From Phycomyces nitens (Eukaryota; Mucoromycota; Mucoromycetes; Mucorales; Phycomycetaceae): a stretch of 64,000 nt of DNA. A program made the translations under genes and the position numbers. Of this stretch, positions 32,669 to 45,826 are shown piece by piece. The stretch is from positions 1,054,001-1,118,000 of the forward strand of contig JAHRBC010000006.1 of assembly GCA_022702545.1 (NCBI GenBank). The letters are read 5' to 3'. Every line of letters begins with the position of its first letter. Position 1 is the first letter of the stretch. The notes below the pieces were generated by a model. It was not told the DNA's origin, did not search any database, and worked only from the letters and a program-made list of their open reading frames with translations.

Positions 32669-33878
32669 GAGTAAAATAAGATAATAAAAAGTAAAGAGAC
32701 ATTTTGAGTAAAGTGAGACTTGGTATAGTGAGGCTTTCAATGAGGTAGGAGTGTTGGTATCAATTAAGACAATATCTTGTAAGAATTGTATATTTTCGCA
32801 AGATATCTCCTCTATTTGCTGAATAAATTGATGTTCTTAAGCTATACTTTATCAGCACTTTATAAAACATCTTTTTTTTTAAATTCCTTAGTTTAATTGC
32901 ATAAACAATTTGAGTAGCTATTAATAAAGTACAAAACCTTTGTTTATCCAAACATCTGTCATAAAAAACATAGGTGGTAATCTCTCAAAAGCAGATGAAG
33001 TTAGTTACCTTGAGTAAAAAGGAAAAGACTCTGGTATTCTATGTTTGGACCCTAGAAATTATTCATTCAAATAATACTATACAAAATATTTGACAAACCT
33101 ACAAAGTGTAAAGGTGCAAAAAAAAAGTACACAAACTAAAAGTCATCTTGACGTATCAAAGACATAAAGCTTGGCCGCCCTTAGCAATTAACTTCAACTT
33201 TATATTGGAAATCTTAGCCATAGTGTTTAGGTTCTAGCATTATTCTGTGTCAAACATAACGTATTTATTTAACTAGCTTTTATAAAGTTTAAAAGAGATG
33301 TCCTAATTCTACTCAAGTTGAAACACCATGGTAGGCTTAAACTTTCTTCAAAGAATATATTGGGATTAAAGTGGTTTAAGAATATCAAACACTGAAAGAA
33401 CAAGGTATGATTGCATGGTGACTATACTGGTGCTTGTGTAGCAATATTTTTATAAAACGTAAATAAAAAGAAATAATGTGCTCTATTAGCAAACTACATC
33501 TTGTGAAAAAAGTAAACCAAGACAAAAAATATATATTTGAATGTGTGTGTGTGTATCAACAGCCAATAATTGGTATATGCAAAAAAAAAGAGCGTAGAAT
33601 GGCGGTCTTTGAGGATATGAATAAGCTCTTTTTTGCCGAGTTTATTTACACTCCTTTAGTATACCATTCCTTTCTTGTTAGACTTTGAGACAAATGGACT
33701 AGACTTTCGAAAATTGCAATCTAGACACTATAAATAAAACAGAATATCAGAGAATACGTAGTATATTTAAACAGAAGAAACAAAGGTATTTTATATTTTA
33801 TTGACGGAATAAGATGGTTGTTGAATACGATAATTACAGATCATTATTAGGGATAAAAGAAATCTGATCATTTTTTCT
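32669..33878. other. AT-rich intergenic region
   Basis: Nothing recognised apart from a short GT dinucleotide run near 33543-33553. It is the 3' flank of the MscS-type gene. Confidence 0.4.
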
Positions 33879-36800
33879 TTACATGCTGGCTTCAAACGCA
33901 AACACAGCAGCGGCACCGGCACCCGCACCAGAATCGTTGCCACTATTGCTCGGTGCAAATGCACTATTTTCTCCTCCTCCTCCTCCTTTTGACTCATCGT
34001 AACTTTCCTTGTAGGTGTACCCTTTACGAGGCACCATACCTTCAAGACCATACGATGTCTTGGAGCCCATGTTGTTCAGCTCTTGTGGGACTTCCTCCTT
34101 TTTAAGATCGACAGGCTGGTTAGGCATTGTGTAACTAATCTCGAGTCGTTCACAGGTTTCTTTTAACTCCATCATGTAATTGTTGTGTCTCAGCCAGCGA
34201 CCTCCAGCGTCTTGCCAGTTTTGAGTGTGTTCAAAGTAAAAGGAAATTGTGATCCGGTTGAGGTTCTCAAACGAGATGATGTTAGCAGAAGTGGAATCTG
34301 GAGTGTAGAGCTTTGGGTATCTGTTGCTCCACTCAAACATTTCATCTCTTAGGCGATTAATTTTCCATCCAGGAGTAGTGAAATGGACATGGATATCTAT
34401 AGCACACAAATGGATTTAGTGTCTAGAATCCAGGATAACTCTACATAAACTGTCTTTCTTACCGATCCCTTCACATGTTTTTCCTGTACGGCGACAGTTT
34501 ATAATATATTGAGTAGCCAATATTGAGTTTTTTGCGTACACAATAGAGCCATCCCATTTACTGTTAGGACACCAATGGAAAATTAGTAGCTGGCCATGGT
34601 TTAGTTTATGGACTTACTTGAAGGTTGTTACCAATAGGCCCACATTGTTCACCACCCAGTTTTCTGCACCAATAAAAACTCGATCTCCAGCATCAAAGGG
34701 ATGCTACAAAGGAAATATGGTCAGTTATACTCTAGAAAGCCAGCCATTATACCGTTCCTTACCGTCACAAACACAAAGATGATGGCCTCAAATGCATCCT
34801 TGGCACTGTTACCAAACACAAAACTAGCGGCAATAAATGCTGTCCAGAGTGGCATCAGCTCTGTGCCGACATTGACACCAAATGATGCACAGACGATAAT
34901 GACCTACAACCAAATCTCAGCAAAACATGTTCTGTGAACAAATCAATTGGACCTTACCCAGATTAAAGTGAAGATGACCAGGAGAATAAGATCGAGTTTT
35001 CCTGTGGCCTGTGACAGATCGCGCATTGATCGTGCAAGGTTCTTGCGCTCTTTGTAGATCCGGATGCAACCCGACCGAAGCTCACGTTTACTGATGTCAC
35101 CATTGCCATCAGTGTCAAACAAATTAAATGCATTTGCGGCCTCTTCATGGGTCCTGAAGAAAGGATACATGTCTGCTTCCACAAGACTGCCGCGAGAAGA
35201 TTCGGGTCCCATAATATTGTGGAATATCCGCTTGGCAAGAGCCTTTGCCTGGTTGGATGAAGTTTGGGTATGGGATGGCTGTGTTGACCGGAATTTCTTG
35301 TAGCCGCCTTTCAAAAGACGTCCAGGTGCGGTTGCTGTGCTCAAACCAAAGTCTCGGGCACCGTTAAAGAACGACCTGTCGTCGTGGCTTAGCCGTGAAA
35401 ATCCTGTGAATTCCCGGGTGAGAGGAGGAGGTCTAGGGTTGCGGATTGGATTGCCTTCTCCATCAGACATGGTTTGGTGCTGGTGATCTCTTTTGTTCAA
35501 TCGGAGCTTCTTTGACAGATGCTTGAAGACGTTCTCCTGTCGTTCTGTTTCCGAGCATACGTTCTCGGGCTTCTCGGCTTCAATCTCATGGAACTCAGAT
35601 TTGACATCTTCATTGGGGAATCTTTCCTCAATTGGGGGAATTGCTATAAGGGTGTCCATGTTTTGAGCAGGGAAACGGACATTGGCCTTGGGTATTTCGT
35701 CTACAGATGTTGTGCGGGACATGGTGCTCATGATTGATTTTTTTGCCTTGTCAAAACGACCATTTCCAATACGTTGCTGGCCGATATCAATGGGACTGTC
35801 ATATAGAGAGGCAGCCCGACTCTGCTGGCCATCTGGCTTTGGTTTGCGGCGAATGTGCTTGAGAAGGAACTCCTGGGGAGTCTTGCGCTTCACTCTCTTG
35901 AGCCGGTCGAGGATCTTGAGGGCCTTGTCGTTGGTTTTGATGCGATCTCCATACGCTTTCCTACCGAAAAAAAAATGTTGTTTAGTTGGCAGGTAATTGA
36001 GATGCCAAAAAGGCAAATGTGAGACTTTACTTACTTGTGGAAAGAGGTTACTGTGAGGCAGGAGATTAAAGATAATAAAGACAGTTAGTTTACGAGTTAT
36101 AAGATAGTATGGCCCAAAATCAATCCCAATCGATTATTCTCAAAAAATATAAAAATAAGATTGGAAATGAGCTTGAATACTAGATATTTACCGATGAGCT
36201 GCAGAATAAACTTTTCGATGAACAATAGAAAAGCCCCAAAGAAGCAGCACTCGAGAATATTGTAGATAATCCCCAGATAGGATGGAATGCCCTGTCCTCC
36301 TGGCCGAGGAACATGAGACTGGATAAATGCCCAGGAACCCCATGCCCAGGCGGAGATCAGCCACAGCTTGATGAAGCCACGAAGGGCCATATAATACTAA
36401 AGTGCAGACACAACCGGAGTATGAGTAAATGTGTAACGATATATTGTGATATCGCACTGACCGATAATCGCATGCGAAGAACTTCGCTGTTGTTGGGATG
36501 GATATAGCCTGCACTCTTTTTGATGATCCACGGCAAGAGCTCAACTGCCAGCTGCGATAAAAACCCGATGCACCACATAAATGTAATCCAGGTAAACCAT
36601 ATCTCCAGGTTGTACGACACCATGGACTCATTGTTGTTCTTGCGATATACAACAAAGATCGACACATCTATGGTAATAAAGATTGCAGCGAACAATATGA
36701 TGCAAAACCAAGCAATAGACGACGAATTCTTGGACAGGCATATAATCACACCCTGGGTTGCCAGTGCTCGCTTGTGCTTCCTTTCCTCCGCATTCTTTTT

Positions 36801-37070
36801 TTCGGCCTCATCCTCATCGTCCTCTCCCCCACCCCAGTCAAACTCTTCAGTGAGGGTGTGACCGTCTAGATCAGGAGCAGACACTAGCGCAGGCCCAGCC
36901 AGGGACGACAATGGGATATTTACCGGCAGACCGTCCTCTATCATGTCATGGGCTTCATCGTCTGTAGTGGTTGTAGATATGGCTGATTGTCGATGATCCT
37001 GGAGATTTCTATCGGGTTGCGATCTTACTAGAGTTGGTTCGCTGTTGGCTCGTTCTTGGGCCCGAGACAT
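33879..37070 (-). CDS. MscS-type mechanosensitive channel with EF-hand (Msy1/Msy2-like)
   Basis: Eight exons: 37070-36462, 36396-36192, 36050-36035, 35960-34958, 34903-34763, 34703-34618, 34560-34463 and 34396-33879, giving 891 residues. After an acidic cytosolic N terminus come several membrane spans (VIICLSKNSSSIAWFCIILF, then IWFTWITFMWCIGFL and further spans in exon 2). A long hydrophilic loop includes a canonical EF-hand, DTDGNGDISKRE. The MscS pore helix and beta domain follow: LWTAFIAASFVFGNSAKDAF, then HPFDAGDRVFIG, then WVVNNVGLLVTTF, and a C-terminal tail. In fission yeast such channels sit in the endoplasmic reticulum and control calcium after hypo-osmotic shock (family knowledge). 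Exon 3 is only 16 nt. Confidence 0.93.
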
Positions 37071-38133
37071 TTTGGGTTATGATTACTGCTGGGCAGTCTG
37101 CAAGTGGCAGTGGTAATTAGGTATATAGGTAGAGTAAATGGAATGAAAACAAGAGGTGGGACGAATTGGCCTGGTTTTATAGCCAAAAGGTTAACAAGAA
37201 TAAAAAAAGTAAGCCTTGATCGCGTCTAGCTTGGGTTGGCGGGAAGTGCGGATACTCAATGGTAACCATGGCTGTCATACCCACCATTAAGCTATTTACA
37301 ATATATAAAAAAAAGGTACCAAGAAATTATATATATGATTTAGGAAAATACGAGCTGAGCGTATTCTTTAGAAGATCGAAGGGTTCATAAATGGCCTAGA
37401 CTGTTGACGTTGTGCGAAAAAGAAAAAAAGTTCCCCAGCAAGGCAATCTGTGAGGTTTTGTTATGAGCCAGACTACTTTACCCACGAGGACATTTGGTAT
37501 TTTGTCTTTAACCTGGGCGATATGATGCCCGCAAATTATCTCATAGATTTGTACGACTATCCTAATAAGTAATCTAACATTAATCTTCTTTCTGGATTGT
37601 GTAAAGACATGGATATTTGCAAAACAATAAACAAATATCCAGTCATTGTTGTTTTTATTTTTTTTGTTTTTGTAGTCTTTGGTTGCCTATTTTGGAAAAT
37701 GGCCAGAAATTAATAAACATGATCCTCTGCCCAACCCTTTTCGTATGGTCAAGACACACGTCATCTGTTTTATGTATGGTATGGAATGGAATGGAGTGGA
37801 ATGCCTATTGCTCATCAAGAATAATAGGATGCCAAGAAACAAGGGTAATTATAAAAATACCATAAAATAAGAGCGGTATTTGCGGACGGTTGAACAAGGC
37901 CTCAAGTGCCACAAAAAGGGACCATTTCTATTTGATTTCCAGAAAGCCAGAAAAATCTGCATTCTTTTCATCTCAAATTCGATTCAAAAAAGTGTTTGGA
38001 TTCTTTCTGTACCTTCCAATGATATCTCTCTTGCCTTGAAAGGAATAGGCCCAAACACAAGTACTTGTCTGAAGAGTGTAGATATGTAAGATAGTTTAAT
38101 CAATTATAAACTGCCATCAAATATGGCCTCTAT
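37071..38133. other. Intergenic region, MscS promoter and PER1 3' flank
   Basis: No gene is recognised. The plus-strand frames at 37679-38089 have no known domain and may be an eroded repeat. Confidence 0.4.
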
Positions 38134-39102
38134 TTATGAGCTTCTCTTTTTGGTGGCCTGGACATCTGCTGTCTGAATGTCCAGCTTAATGTCTTTGAGG
38201 ATAAACTGGTAAAAGAGAGGGATGACAGGAATAGTCGCCGCATGCCAGAGAGCGTGGGCATCAACTGCACCAAACCAGGGTGGAAAATCAAACACTTCGA
38301 GGCCCATGGCACAGCTGATAAGGATAACAGACAGGCCGGCCATCCAGGCAAATGGCCGGGTGGAGGGATTGCCCCAGGGTGTATACTGTACAATGGTCCA
38401 GATGAGCCAGAGTTGTGTCTGGAAGGTACCGATTACAATGCACGCCAGCATGTTGTATCCATAGTCAAACCGAGTACACGTCGAGAGATAGGTAACATGG
38501 CCCACAAACATAGCAGCACAAACACCCATAAACACCTTTTTGGAAACACCACCCAAACCAAAGATCCTGACCACCGCAATATAGAATCCGTAAAGGATGT
38601 ACAGGCCTGCACTGAAATAGTCAAGACGCTCGGTCAATTCAAAGTCGCGCGTGTGGAACACCGTGCTCCAGACCCAGGCATTCATGGCAATTATAGCCAT
38701 AACCAAGTAAGCACGCTTCAAAGGGTAGCTGTCGGGTAGTTGTCTCTGGAGTTTTTTGTAGTAATGGTAATGGAACAGACCATTGCCAATGGAGAACAGG
38801 ACTGCTGCAGGTTCTTGGATTCCAAGAATGCGATTGAATGGCCACTTGCCATGGAACTGATGTACCTGTCCGTCATTCTCAATTGCCTGGCTTGTCAGGG
38901 CGTGCATACACTGGTACCGGCACTCTTGAGCATGTGTCCAGCCAAGGAACCGTAAATACAAGGGTAATTCAATAGGGTCGCTAGCCGTACAGGTTTCCAC
39001 ACATTTTTTGTATTCTGGCAGGTTGTCGCCACTCGAGGCTGTGCAGAGTCCCAGGCAGACCAATAACAAAAAGATGACCAGCCTCTGGTGCCGAAAAGAC
39101 AT
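38134..39102 (-). CDS. PER1: PER1/PGAP3 GPI-lipid remodelling phospholipase
   Basis: Single exon, 322 residues, the usual length for Per1/PGAP3. It has a cleavable signal peptide (LVIFLLLVCLGLC, about 8-20) and a Cys-rich lumenal domain with paired Cys (CVETC, ECRYQCM). About seven membrane spans follow. The CREST-superfamily hydrolase residues are visible: Ser146, His150 and Asp153 in WSTVFHTRD, and DAHALWH with His283 and His287 near the C terminus. The protein removes the sn-2 acyl chain of GPI anchors in the ER so that a very long chain can be added (family knowledge). An upstream in-frame extension to 39300 reads only (TA)n low-complexity DNA, so the ATG at 39102 in front of the signal peptide is chosen. 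Confidence 0.95.
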   Translation of the reverse strand: MSFRHQRLVIFLLLVCLGLCTASSGDNLPEYKKCVETCTASDPIELPLYLRFLGWTHAQECRYQCMHALTSQAIENDGQVHQFHGKWPFNRILGIQEPAAVLFSIGNGLFHYHYYKKLQRQLPDSYPLKRAYLVMAIIAMNAWVWSTVFHTRDFELTERLDYFSAGLYILYGFYIAVVRIFGLGGVSKKVFMGVCAAMFVGHVTYLSTCTRFDYGYNMLACIVIGTFQTQLWLIWTIVQYTPWGNPSTRPFAWMAGLSVILISCAMGLEVFDFPPWFGAVDAHALWHAATIPVIPLFYQFILKDIKLDIQTADVQATKKRSS

Positions 39103-39149
39103 GACAAATGGCTCTAAAAAAGAAGGCGTAAAGTTTGGCAAGACCCTTT

Positions 39150-39290
39150 TTTTTTTAATATATATATATATGTATGTATAATATATATAATATGTATATA
39201 TATTTTTATATATATAAAATATATATATATAAATATATCTATGAATCCTTACTAATAAAAAAGTATATATGTGTATATTTAAAAAATAAA
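39150..39290. repeat. TA-rich low-complexity tract upstream of PER1
   Basis: Nearly uninterrupted TATATA and TTTATA words occupy the PER1 upstream region, starting with a T run at 39146-39157. Confidence 0.8.
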
Positions 39291-39442
39291 GACAGAACAT
39301 CTAAAGGTTGTGTTATGTCACACTGGGACTGTCCATCCAGGGACTGCCACTGGTCGATGGTTAGAAAAGTAGGGAAGACGACGATTTGGGTGGTAGAAAA
39401 AGGCAAGCCGGTTCTCTATAATGTGCCTTTCTTCTTCTTGGC

Positions 39443-41129
39443 TCACCAGACAGGCTCAAGAGATACTCCCTCCATGGAAGCAATGCCTTCACGCACAACC
39501 ATATCTGCGCTTGCCACACACCCCTCCAAGAGTGGAATTCCTTTCCAGCAATAGGAACCTACAAACCAGAACCCATTCTTGCCCTGGCTTTGTCCAAGAC
39601 GGGTAATATTATGGTCATCTTTAATCGGCTCAAAAAGGTATTTCTGTACAGCCTTTTTTGAAGCAATTGTCACCGTTGCCCGCTCAAACCATGAACAGGA
39701 CAGGATTTGGGATTCATTTGGAGGGATACAGGGGTTAGTGGTCTGGAGATAGAGTGTCTCTGCACTTTCGACAGTTGCAGCCGCCGTATGGGTCATGTTG
39801 AGAATATGGGTGGTCATGGTGGTCTGGTGGGGAAAGGGGATAACATAACGACTCTTTGATGGCGGAACCGAGGGATCCACGGTGGCAAGGTTGAGGGCCT
39901 TCCAATCGGCTGGGTATTGGGGAAGAAGAGATGTGTCGGTGTGGTTGATTACTATAGAAGTATCATAACTAAACTGCTCCAGCATGTGTATCTGGCTCTC
40001 CAGGTCTTCTTGGATGTCTTTCTGGACCTTCCATTCACTGTATTCATCGGCGGTTGACTTTTCGGTAAAAAGATGACGCCTCATCTCCTGAAGAATAGGC
40101 AAGGCCTGATTGCCCTGAGTGGCAAATATTACATGGTCAAATTCGTGTACTTGTCCATGATTATCAGCCAGGGCAAGGCGTCTGACGGTACCTGGGCGAA
40201 TGTGGGTTATGTGGGTATTGAGGTGGATGTTCTCAAGGGGTTCTGACAGTCGCTGGACGACCTGTTTGACACCCGAGTTCACAACATAAGACTCCTGAAA
40301 GAGGCCCATGGCCATATATTCAAGAATGTCTGCTGCGGGATAATCGAGCATTGATCGCCAAGAGTTTGTACAAACTGCTGCAAACAATGGCACAAAAACG
40401 GAGTGTACAAAGTATGGGTGAATCGCATGCTCGTTCAACCAGCATTCAAGTGTCTGTTCTGCGATTGGGTGTCGAGGGTTTCGCAAGTGACCACGGTAAT
40501 GATACCAAAGCGAAAGGATCATTAGCCATGCATAAGACATGCCTACAATCAGCCCTGTCCAACAGAGGTCAAACACCTGCTTCCAATAGTTTTCTGTCGA
40601 TTGCTTTGGTAGATCGAGTGTTCCTACGGTTCGTGAGCCGGTGTACGTCATGTATGATCTGTTGGTTGGTTTGGATTGGCATGGATCGGGCGATTCGATC
40701 TTGTACCAGCCAAAACTGAATCTGGCCGGCTTAATGTCTATTTCTAGATGTCGATAGAGCCTAAAGAGATGGGAGTAATAGCCTGTAGATGATCTGGTCA
40801 GTAGAGAACGATAAAGACAACCAAAGATTTACCAGACATAAAGGATCTCATAGGGACCTTGTTTTAAAAAAACAGAACATATTAAACAAAAAAAATGGTT
40901 GGATTATCGCTTGCCTCGAGATACTTACATCGATTCTAAACTGCTCATCTTTTCCTACTGAAATGGACGCAGCATCCATGCCCAGTCCAGTGTTCTTTTC
41001 AAACAAATGGACCTGGAAACGCACATCTTTAGAGGGAGTTGTCTTTGTAAGCATATATGCTGCTGATAGGCCAGCCAGACCAGATCCTATTACGGCAACC
41101 TTGACGGTTCTTGGACCCTCTTCTGACAT
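39443..41129 (-). CDS. FAD-dependent amine-oxidase-like oxidoreductase
   Basis: Three exons: 41129-40929, 40857-40833 and 40782-39443, giving 521 residues. The N terminus has the dinucleotide-binding signature KVAVIGSGLAGLSAAYML (10-27), followed by an acidic FEKN at the end of the second strand. After splicing the text reads IDVPMRSFMSGYYSHLFRLY, typical of the NAD(P)-binding/FAD amine-oxidase family found beside cyclopropane-fatty-acid synthases in many microbes. Further conserved stretches are HPYFVHSVFVPLFAAVCTNS, VIFATQGNQALPIL and the C-terminal FAD-contact region GKNGFWFVGSYCWKGIPLLE. A hydrophobic span around VGMSYAWLMILSLWY suggests membrane attachment. The substrate is unknown. Exon 2 is only 25 nt but keeps the phase. 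The upstream TTG at 41156 is not used as start. Confidence 0.9.
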
Positions 41130-44100
41130 TTGTGAGGCGAAAGTAATCCTTGACAAAAGCAGAAAGAAGTGCGAGTATGATTAAAAACAGTATTTATTCT
41201 CATCTAATTGAAACCCCGTATCGTCTCCTTTGCACGGTTCTTTTTATATTTTCATTTGTTTGACTATCGTGGCGTGACAGCCAAAATTGCAGATTATTTT
41301 TATTATTATTATTTTTAAAAGTGTTTCAATTTTAATAGAGATTCAGAATATACATCACATTATTAAAAGCTCGAGTATACCTGGTAAATTTTCCGCCTTG
41401 GTTGTACGACAGATAATTATAACCCACGGACAGTTTCCAGATCGATCGATCTTTACCAAAAGTGAACAGGAATAAAGAGAGCTGCTTATTAAGCTTCTTT
41501 CACATATTATCATTGTTCTGTGCCTTGTTGGCATGGCCTGTTTTCTTCTTAAAAAGAAACAAATATTTATGCGCATAACAGAAATGCAAAAGACAATCTG
41601 GTTTTATAGACATTCCAATAATCTATTCTTTTCTTTTTTTCCATCAGAAATGCATCAATTTATCGGCAATCTTATTATGACTAGCATAAACCCCACTCAT
41701 TCAACTCTTGTGGGTCTTGCAGGACCATGCTCTTTACGCAAATTTTACTCTAGAATCCCTCGGATTTCTCTAGGGGTTCAAGGCCTCCAAACATTGTATA
41801 TCTATTCGCTTTTCGATACCAATTTTTCCTAGCCAATTCTATTGTGCTTGAAACCCACTGACTTTCTTTTATATAGATATATATAACCAACACTCTCGAT
41901 TTTGTATACTGATTTTTAGAGTTTTTTTTTATCTTTGTTTTCAAAAAGTCATTCTTGGATCTATATCATCACTACTTTTACAACTCAAGCCTCTTAGCAT
42001 TGAGTGGCGAGAATTCTCTAGGCCAAAACAATATTTTTGGACAAATTGCTCGGGCCAAACGAGGATAGACGGCATTTCCACTTTCAAGATCCCATACCAT
42101 GCAGAGTAATTAGAGAATGAATTATTCTTACCTGTTTTTAAGAGCAATATATATACATATACATATACATATATTCTTACTAAACCTTTTCTTTAAAGAA
42201 ATTCAATGGTGAGAACACACTCAAGATTGATCGGATGAGCAGCTATCGATATTGGTGGAAACAACCCCCTTAAACCCTATATATGCTCTTGAGAGTCTCT
42301 TTTTCTATAATAATGCTCGAGTACTTGGAGTCGTGTCAATCAAATGATCAATTGAGTTTATTTGATCTACCACAAAAAAGCCCAAAATTTCTGGAAACCC
42401 GGAAGCCAAGGGTGTCCATATTACTTTATAGCACTCTTGTACCCTTGGAATATATCAGCATATCAAGCAAATCACGAGATTTACCAAAGGTCAATTAGAT
42501 CCATAGTTTGGAATATTCAAAAAAGATAAAACGCATTGTAGTACAATATAAACGTAGATACCAAGTACCTTCCTTTCTGGAATACCCTCTCGTAGCTCCC
42601 ATACTTGGAATTATACTCGTATACTTAAACTTGGCTGAAAGACTATATAAATATCTTGCCCGATATTTAGAAATGCCAACCAAATATGGCTAATAAAAGT
42701 TTTTTTCTCTCTTTCAACACCATCTCTCTGTATACCTATCTCTTGTCCAGTTGAGTTTATTCCTCGCGAATTTTGTTTTGACATGGCTTGTCCAATACCT
42801 GTTAAAACAAATCTTTATCTAAAATAATATTATCTGATGATTAAAAGCATGGTTTAATTATAAAATATCTTTTTTTTTTGATGTCTTTGAAGAATCAATC
42901 GAAATATAAGCAAGTTTCTTTGGAACTTTTGAGCCTTTTGATAACAGCTTTATCACTCTTGTCACCAATGACAAAAAGGTCTGGACCATTTGTTGGTTTT
43001 TTGGATAGTTGATATACAAGCAGGTAATGATGATAATACACGGTACTCTCTTTATTTAGTGAACCCTTCGTCTTTGGACATTAATCCGGCAGAGTCTATT
43101 TCTCACTGTACAAGTCTAAACAGACTTGAAAACATCACTCCAAAGTTGAGCAAGCTATAAATCTTTATATCTTGTATTGGACATGTTTTTCTTACAAAAC
43201 TTTATATGATCAACACTTTATGTTTTCTTGATAATAAACAAATAAATAATTTTAGAGAGTTTCTTGGGAAACGGTTATTTTATTCTTGAAAGACCTTATA
43301 GATGGCAGTCTACAAGACTAAAGATCACCAACCAACCAACCAATCATTTATTTATTTATTTTGGCTTGCCAATATATAGATCAATGTATTTTGGATATCT
43401 ATCAAATTATTATAATTACCAGGCAATTATTTATATGTATATACATTAATCTATAAACCATTAAACTACGCAAGGCTTTGGATTTTTGTCAATCGTTTAT
43501 TATAATAGCAAACTAAAAGCAGGAGTTTTGTTTTATTGATTTCTAAATGAGCAGGTTAGGAATCTTGAAAATACCAAGAGAATCCAAAACACAGAATGTT
43601 GGGATTCTTCATGGTACAGATCTTGGGGTTGCTCGAAATCCCAAGTGGGACAAACCATATAATTGAAGGGAGAAAATGAAAATGAAAACGAAACCCAAAC
43701 GATTGAAAATTTACATATTTTTATAAAGAGGACAAAATGTATAATGACCTATTATTGACTGGAATATGGATCTATAAAACGGTTCAACCTTTAAATTGAA
43801 AGTTAATATAAACTTATCACAGATTATTGGCATTGGAAATATACCAAAAAGCCCAAGCTTTGAGTAATACGCCGTGGTCTTGGAAACCTCGTCTATGATG
43901 AGAGACTATTGAAACTATTACCACCGTTTGGTTTAAGTAAAAGTGCAACCAAACATGCGAGTAGCTAGGCCCTACACAAAAACAAGTTATGGGACTAGTT
44001 ACTCATTTGACTAGTATAGGACACTCATAGAAAATCCTCAAACTTATTTTATATTTTCGACCACGTTACCAGAACGTCTTGTCTGATCAGCATATTAATG

Positions 44101-44694
44101 TTGATAATAATTGTACTGGTGCCCTTATTTTGAGAGAAATATATCTCTATAAAAGTAAGCTAGGCTTTTTCTTCGCCATATAGTATAATATTAAAAGACA
44201 AGCAAAACATATAATTGTCTTTCCAAAAAAAGAAGAAGATAGGTGATGATTGATGGATAGAATATATCGCAAAAAGAATTATCAGAGAACACTTCATCAA
44301 CCTGAATGAAATAGACCGAGAACTCGCGAATTTGATATAATATAAACACTTTTATAAATCCATCCAAACTTATTTAACTTCAACTGTGATACAGGTAAGA
44401 GTTAATAGCAAAAACCAAAACAATATCCGTATTCTGTTCACTCTTCTAGCAATCCATTTACTAGTACTTTTTTTTACATGCTTGCTATAAAAATATCTAA
44501 CGATTGTACGCTCTGTCATAAGGTGTAAATGAAAAGAATGTATTTATATTGATTTTATTTTCAATTTATACAAGTAACTGACCTAGGAATCTATAACCGT
44601 ATAGTATAGGTTAAATAATCTATATAGTAAAACCAAGACATTTATTCACCATGTGATATACCCTCCTTTATACTTTTTCTAAAGCAATTATATT
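41130..44694. other. Long AT-rich intergenic region
   Basis: There are 3.5 kb with no recognised gene. Frames at 41533-41832, 42283-42498 and 42508-42693 have no domain. The stretch 42150-42172 is an (ATATAC)n run, and 43330-43360 has CCAA and TTTA tandems. Eroded repeats are likely. Confidence 0.4.
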
Positions 44695-44915
44695 TGCGGT
44701 AATTTGGGGTTGGGTAACTTATAGATACTGTGAGGGTTTATCTATTGAAGAAAGAATATTATGATGGTTTATATACTTGCTATTTCAGTTTCCTTATAAT
44801 TTAACGTCTATTGTATTATGGTCGGTTATCACTAGTAGTGTAAAGTCTATGTGCACATGGTGTGTAACTGATCCTAAGATCTTATACTTTGCCGAGCACA
44901 TTAACAAAGAGTTAC
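44695..44915 (+). mobile_element. 3'-truncated LTR (same family)
   Basis: It starts TGCGGTAATTTGGGG, continues with AGATACTGTGAGGGTTTA and GAAGAAAGAATATTATG, and reaches TTAACAAAGAG before similarity is lost near 44915. The diagnostic GTATACCACA end is missing. Confidence 0.75.
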
Positions 44916-45377
44916 CAGACACCCCCAATATATTAAAGTATAGGGATGGAAGGGTAATAAGCATATGAACCATCATAATTGTCTGCTTTTTTAATGAATC
45001 ATCCTCTTAATATTTGGTCAGGTGCCTCTGCATCTATCTTTTAATTCTCTTGATGAAGAGATCGAGTGTGTTGTACACTGTGCTTCTCTGTATTCACTCT
45101 TTGACATTCCGTTTAAATGTTAATAAGAAGCCGCTTCCTTCTCTTTTGGGCATGTTTAAATATCCTTGATATAAAAGAATAGTAAAGCGTAATATAACAC
45201 TTTAGCAAAAGACTCTATATATAGTTCAAAAAGAGTATTGCTTATTGTATATGATAACAATTAATGTTGCTTGATGCCTATTCATATATGTTTCTCAAGG
45301 ATTGAAAAAATGAAAGGATTTAAATAGAAGCATATGATTGGCTGATTTAATTTAAGCGAAATTTAAAAAATCAAAAA

Positions 45378-45461
45378 GCGGGAGCCGGGATTCGAACCCG
45401 GTGCCTCAGGATTTAGTTTTCACTATAGGCCCGCGCTCTACCAATTGAGCTAACATCCCGC
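45378..45461 (-). tRNA. tRNA-like gene or pseudogene with intron, apparent anticodon ATA
   Basis: The 84-nt minus-strand sequence has a GCGGGAT/CTCCCGC acceptor stem (one T-C mismatch), a D-arm GCTCAATTGGTAGAGC, and a perfect T-arm CCGGG-TTCGAAT-CCCGG. The pol III B-box (GGTTCGAATCC) is intact and the A-box nearly so. The anticodon arm reads CGGGC CTATAG, then an intron-like TGAAAACTAA, then ATCCTG; the lower stem has a C-T mismatch. The anticodon by position would be ATA. The mismatches and its location inside a mobile-element palindrome point to a decayed copy. Confidence 0.6.
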
Positions 45462-45826
45462 TTTCTTATTACTTGGAAAATTAGAAAATGAGTGGCCCAT
45501 TTAATTGCCTTTTATGGTAATATGTACTACACTAGATCTTTGGGTGGTTACTGACTGACTAAAATAGAGAGCTTTGTGCAAGGAGCCCATGCTCTTGTAT
45601 TCAATCTTTGGTATTCCGTTTAAATAAAAGTAGCCGCTTTATTCATTTCAACTCAATTTTCTTTGTATTTCACTTGTGTTTTGCCTACCATAAAAGTATA
45701 TGAACTTTGCACCTAATCTCTTATTGCTCTTTGCTAATGTGCATGGCAAAGTAACATCTCAGAATCAGCTACACACCAGACACATTTACACTTTACACTA
45801 CTTTAGTAATGACTGACCATTACAAT

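Noticed and set aside
39103..39300. N-terminal extension of the PER1 frame
   Set aside because: It encodes only Tyr/Ile-rich text from a (TA)n tract; the signal peptide follows the ATG at 39102.
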